A stretch of DNA of 64,000 nucleotides from Agelaius tricolor (taxonomy: Eukaryota; Chordata; Aves; Passeriformes; Icteridae). A program made the position numbers and the translations under genes. The DNA is taken from contig JALJCS010000029.1 of assembly GCA_023055355.1 (NCBI GenBank), positions 7,813,001-7,877,000 on the forward strand, in the 5' to 3' direction. The first letter of the stretch is position 1, and the number at the start of each line of letters is the position of its first letter. The notes below the pieces were generated by a model. That model had not been told where the DNA came from. It searched no databases and worked only from the letters and a program-made list of their open reading frames with translations. This document shows, piece by piece, positions 59,401 to 64,000 of this stretch.

Positions 59401-62400
59401 CACACAGCCCTTTTCAGGAGCACAGTCTGCTCCTGGGCACCCTGCAGCTCGCTGCAGTGCTGCCAGAGTTAACTCAGAGTTCATTTCCCTGCAGCCATCT
59501 GCTCCAGCTTTTTTTTTTTTTTTTTTTCTTTTACCAGACCATAAACTTTGTGTGGTTTCCTTAATGGGAAGAATTTAATACAGCTTCTGGCACTGGATGT
59601 GTTTCCTACTGAAAGTTTGTGCTCTCAGGGTGCTCTGTGTGGGACACTCAGTGTCCCAGTGTGAGCTGGAGCCACTCACAGCTGGAAGAATGGGATGGAG
59701 CCAAGCAAAAACACAAGAAACCCTTCAGATTTTGGGCTTTCTCCCCACGGGGAGCAGAGGGAGATGGATGCACTTGCTTTGCAGTGAGGTGGCACAATTT
59801 GAGAGCTGCCTGATGCCTCTTCAGAGGCTGTGTGTGCTCTGCACAGCCCCACGTGGCCCCTGCAGTCTGGATGTGACACTGATCAGCAGTGACAGTGAGG
59901 AAGAGCCCACACTGTGTCTGCCAGGGGTTTCCCTCAGAGTTCCTTAGTTAGGGCTAGTTCCTCTCTGTGTCTCCAAAGGGAGCTGTCCCCATGCACCATT
60001 TCCCACCTGGGATCACTGTCCCTGCAGTGAGGCTGTCCCAGGGACCCCTCCTGGCTGTGAGCAGGGCCAGCGGTGTCAGGGACCCCTCCTGGCTGTGAGC
60101 AGGGCCAGTGGTGTCACCGGCTGAGCTGTGGCTGGCTCGGGGCCAGGAGCACACGTCCCTGTGCAGCCCAGCAGCCTGACAGGGGCCTGTCCCCTGTTCC
60201 TCGGCAGGTGACGACAGACTGGGACCTGCAGAAGGGCACGGGCTGCACTGAGGGGCACACGGGCACGTCGGCGGCCGCCCCGCTGGCCGCGGGGATGATC
60301 GCGCTGATGCTGCAGGTGCGGCCCTGCCTCACCTGGCGCGACGTGCAGCACGTCATCGTCTTCACTGCCACCAAGGTGAGTCCCTCCCTCCCTTCCTTCC
60401 TCCCTCATCATCTTCACTGCCACCAAGGTGAGTCCCTCCCTCCCTCCCTTCCTTCCTCCCTCATCGTCTTCACTGCCACCAAGGTGAGGGCCTGGCCCCG
60501 CTCCTCCTCCCTCCCTCCTTCCCTCCCCTCAGGGTGCTGCAGGATGCTGGGCCCTGCTGTGCACATCCTTGTTTGTGTCTGCTGCCCCTCCATAAATCTC
60601 TGCCTCGTCTGCTTCTCTCCTCACCCCCTGTTCCTTCCAGGAATGTGGCTGAGGCATTTTCCCCTGTCATGATAATAAATGGGTTGTTTGCCTCAGGAAT
60701 GCCTCCATCTGCCAATGGAGGGGTCTTCCAGGGGCTCTGCAGGTTCCAGGGCTCAGCAGGGTCCAGGGGCTCAGGAGGTTCCAGAACTCAGCAGGTTCCA
60801 GGGCTCAGGAGGTGGGGCTGGCCCAGCCCAAGGGCTGCCACCTCTGCAATGTCACCTCACAGCCCAGGCAGTGGGAAACAGGAGCTCTGCTCTGCCCTGG
60901 CCTTTTCTGGGCTCTCCAGAGAACTGGGCTCCTGGAAACAGGCACAACAGAGAGCTGGGCAGCAAACACAGCCCTGCCCTTCACCCAGAGCAGGAGTGGG
61001 AACTCACTGGAGGGATGGGGCTTCTTCCTCACCCCTCTGGGGAGCAGGAGGCTGTGTCCAGCTGATGCTGTGCTCTCTTTGGCATGGGACAGTGTTTTCC
61101 ATAACTTCCAAGCCAATGTTGCCAGAGCAGTACAACTCAGTAAGTGATGGGACCCAGATCTGTCCTGCCCCAGCTCTTGGTGATTTAAAGGACTCGGTTC
61201 CTTCTCTCCAAGGCCTCTGCCATGCCACAGGCAGTGGTTTGGGCAGCAGGGAGCAGCTGGGATGTTTCAGAGCAGAGGCATTTGTGCCCTTTTGTGCAGC
61301 TCCATTTCCTTTCTGAGGAGCTGGAAGCCGCTTTGTCCTGGGATTTGTTTCAAACAAGGATCAACCTGTTCCTTTCTAATAAGGCCATGTGGGTTTGCTT
61401 CCCCACGCCTGTGGGATGTGTCTGGGCCTCCTTCCCTCCAGGCCTGGGGGTTCAGGCTGCCTGAGCCCCCAGGTGAGCAGAGCCCCTGTGTGTCTCTGCA
61501 GTATGAGGACCGTCACGCCAAGTGGGACACGAACCAGGCTGGCTTCAGCCACAGCCACCAGCATGGCTTCGGCCTGCTCAACGCCTGGAGGCTGGTGAAC
61601 GCTGCCAAGGTAATGCCCTGCCCTGCCACACCTGCCCTGGGGGCAGGCACAGCAGCCCAGCCCAGTGCAGCCCCATGGCAGGGACAGCTCCTGTCCCGCT
61701 GACGCCTGGGGTGACACCGCTGCCGTTCAGCACTTTGGCCACCATCCTGCTGGCCCTGCCTCCGAGGCTGCTTTGGGTATGAGCTCACGAGGCTCCCAGC
61801 AGTGCCTGAGAGCTGCTGCTCTCCAGCACTATATATAGCCATGGCGAGGGCCCTGATCCACGGCACCAGGAGCAGCCCCAGCACCTTCCTCCCTCCACAG
61901 GGTCTGTCCTGCCCCAGAACCAGGCTGTGCTCAGCTGGCAGCTCTGGGGGAGTGGTGTGCTCACAGCAGGCTGGGGCATCCCCATCTCTTCCTCCTCTGT
62001 CACACGGAGCCCAGGGCACATCCCTTTGGCACTTGGTCCCAGCTGTGTGTGGAGCTCTGTGCAGCTGTGTCAGGTCACTGCCACTGCCAGCCGTGCCCCC
62101 GGGGTCACAGGGACCTCCAGGCTGCTCCCTCTTCCTGCAGGCACTTGGGTGCTGCTGTTCCCTGTCCCCTGTACCAGGGGCTGGAGTGGAACAGCCCCAG
62201 CACACCACTCAGAGCCACTGTGACAGATGCAGAGCTGGGGAGTCCCAAACCTTGATCAGCCCTCCTGGCTGCCAGGCAGTGACTTTCCCTCCTCTCCTGG
62301 GCATGTGGGCACTGCTCCCATCCCTGGGGTGTCCCAGAGCACCATCGGGAGAGGCCCCTTGGCCTGGGCCCACATCCAGCGCAGGAGCAGCCTGTGGGAG

Positions 62401-63974
62401 CTGGAGGGATGGGTGTGCAGGGAGGCTGCAATCCGTGCTGAACCCTCTCTCCTTCCCCTGGCAGATCTGGGAGTCTGTGCCCTACCTGGCCTCGTACGTG
62501 AGCCCCGTGCTGAAGGAGGGCAGGAGCATCCCCTGGCTCCCTCAGGAGCTGGAGGTGGCCTGGAATGGTAAGAACAGGTGTGCCATGGATGGAGAGCAGA
62601 ACCACCCTGCCCAGTGAGAGCAGGTGTGCCATGGATGGAGAGCAGAACCACCCTGCCCAGTGAGAGCAGCTGTGCCATGGATGGAGAGCACAACCACCCT
62701 GCCCAGTGAGAGCAGCTGTGCCATGGATGGAGAGCAGAGCCTGCCCTGCCGTGTGGCACAGCCGTGCAGGACCAGCCCTGGGCTGCAGGAGTCCAGGAAG
62801 GGGTTAAATGCTGGGCTGCCTGGGCTTTTTCCGCTGCCCATCCCCAGGGGATCCCCTCCCCACATCCCATCCCTGCTCTGATGTGTTTGGGGAGCCAGAC
62901 GGGCTCAGGAGCAGGGCTGGGCAGCGGCCAGAGCCGCTCTGCTGCCTTTGACCATTTTAGGAAATGCTGCAGCTCCCGACTTGGCCGGGCTGTGCCGAGC
63001 AGCAGCGGCTGCTCCAGGCTACCAGGGGCAGGGAGAGCTGAGCCCAGCCCTGCCCGGCCCCCAGCAGGCCTGCAGGCAGGGGACACTGCTGCCTCTGTGA
63101 CCTGCCTGTCCTGCCGTGTGCCCACGTCCCCCCTGGCAGGGGCTGGAGCACCCTCCCAGCTCTCCCCACTGCAGAGGGGCTGTGGTCAGCAGCTCTGGGG
63201 TCGTTAGCATTCCTGGAGCTGGGAACAGCTGGAGATGGGCTGGGCCAGCCTGGACACCTGGGTTCTGCTGCCAGCCCCACACAGGGCAGTGGGGAAGAGG
63301 CAGAGACCACGTGTGTGTCCCGTGAAGTGCCACCACAGCCCGGTGGGGCTGCCTGGCAGTGGGGACTCCATCCCAGCCCCACCAGCCCTGACCAAGCCCC
63401 CCTTCCCTTTCCCAGTGACCCCTGCTGACCTGCAGCTGTCTGGCATGAGGACCCTGGAGCACGTGGCTGTTACTGTCACCATAACCCACCCTCGCCGTGG
63501 CAACCTGGAGATCCGGCTGCTGTGCCCCAGCGGGATGATGTCCCTGATCGGCACCACCCGCAGCATGGACTCGTGAGCACCGAGGGCACGGGGCTGGGGC
63601 CGTGTCCTGCCCGCTGCCTCTGTGACCCCTCACGGGTTGTTTCCCCTCCCCTCTTGGCAGGGACCCCAATGGCTTCTCTGACTGGACCTTCTCCACGGTG
63701 CGCTGCTGGGGCGAGGAGGCGCAGGGCACCTACAGGCTGCTCATCAGGGACATCGGTGAGTGCTGCCCTCGGGCCACCCTCAGCACTGGTGGCAGCTCTG
63801 TGCCACGTCCCAGGAGCTGCCAGCTCATGGCCTGGTTGGCTCAGAGAGTTCCCCACTGGACCAGCCCGCTTCCTCCCCAGGCGACGACAGCCTGAGGCCT
63901 GGCACCTTGAGGCAGTGGCAGCTGACCCTGTACGGCTCCTCCTGGTCGCCAGCAGAGATGAAGGAACGGCAGAG
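53441..63974 (+). CDS. PCSK7: PCSK7, proprotein convertase subtilisin/kexin type 7 (partial, 3' end outside window)
   Basis: Membrane-bound subtilisin-like endoprotease that cleaves precursors after basic residues in the secretory pathway (known family). Coding exons: 53441-53839, 54254-54388, 54775-54940, 55231-55321, 55884-55938, 57476-57614, 58194-58294, 60208-60375, 61502-61609, 62465-62567, 63416-63572, 63661-63755, 63881-63974; 603 codons plus two bases so far (human 785 aa). A signal peptide ([20 protein letters not shown]) precedes a prodomain ending at RSKR (115-118). Catalytic residues: D164 (VVVVDDG), H205 ([11 protein letters not shown]), oxyanion N306 (VVASGNGG), S383 ([10 protein letters not shown]). 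Exons 10-13 encode the P domain ([26 protein letters not shown]). The transmembrane helix and cytosolic tail exons lie beyond the right edge. The upstream ATG at 53428 is in another frame and would make only a short upstream ORF. Confidence 0.97.
56930..57462. repeat. Minisatellite, 28-29-bp unit, in PCSK7 intron 5
   Basis: About eighteen copies of ccctgccctgggatcagtgt followed by ggaaggag. It ends only about 15 bases before the acceptor of exon 6 at 57476. Confidence 0.93.
59509..59527. repeat. Poly(T) run, 19 bases
   Basis: Nineteen consecutive T in PCSK7 intron 7; no target-site duplication or retroposed gene was recognised beside it. Confidence 0.9.
60354..60486 (+). repeat. Triplicated exon end and 5' splice site of PCSK7 exon 8
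   Basis: The segment cttcactgccaccaaggtga, which is the last 16 or so exon bases plus the donor, appears three times with donors at 60376, 60428 and 60484. Copies are separated by cctccctcccttccttcc spacers. The first is taken as the authentic exon end because it keeps family length and phase. Confidence 0.9.
62567..62745. repeat. Tandem repeat, 46-bp unit, starting at the donor of PCSK7 exon 10
   Basis: Four copies. The first starts with the real donor, gtaagaacaggtgtgcc; later copies start tgagagcaggtgtgcc after cccag. Each includes catggatggagagcagaacc and caccctgcccag. Confidence 0.9.
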
Positions 63975-64000
63975 GTAGGGCACCACGTCCCCCAGGGGTA

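Overview
This is animal nuclear DNA: widely spaced coding exons with GT/AG boundaries on both strands, CpG-island promoters, and interspersed repeats. Repeats point to a bird: CR1-type LINE 3' ends (about 34.8-35.0 kb, 50.9 kb, 51.15-51.56 kb) and two copies of a solo LTR (about 24.0-24.4 kb and 41.2-41.6 kb) of a kind I associate with songbirds. High GC, short introns and many minisatellites fit a microchromosome. Gene order is that of human 11q23.3, read in the opposite orientation.

Layout: 26-2981 (minus) holds the 3' exons of a small gene I do not recognise, with a transmembrane segment and a C-terminal IQ motif like that of PCP4. 6224-33728 (minus) is the whole CEP164 coding sequence (31 coding exons, 1,427 aa). 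35858-41897 (plus) is the whole BACE1 coding sequence (9 exons, 496 aa), head-to-head with CEP164 across a CpG island. 44969-52285 (minus) is the whole RNF214 coding sequence (15 exons, 613 aa), tail-to-tail with BACE1. 53441-63974 (plus) is PCSK7, 13 coding exons, running off the right edge before its membrane anchor; it is head-to-head with RNF214 across a second CpG island. I built each exon model by matching splice phases, and coding lengths of the three complete genes are exact multiples of three.

The genes do not form one pathway. CEP164 is a centriole distal-appendage protein needed for cilia; BACE1 is the membrane aspartyl protease beta-secretase; PCSK7 is a proprotein convertase of the secretory route; RNF214 is a RING-finger protein. 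The block is an old linkage group, not an operon.

Two things stand out. First, the small TM-plus-IQ gene beside CEP164: PCP4, DSCAM and BACE2 are neighbours on human chromosome 21, and DSCAML1, CEP164 and BACE1 on chromosome 11, so it may be an overlooked member of a whole-genome-duplication block. Second, several tandem arrays appear to have grown out of 5' splice sites, so authentic donors are followed by runs of near-identical decoy donors (2526, 60375, 62567 and perhaps 3890).
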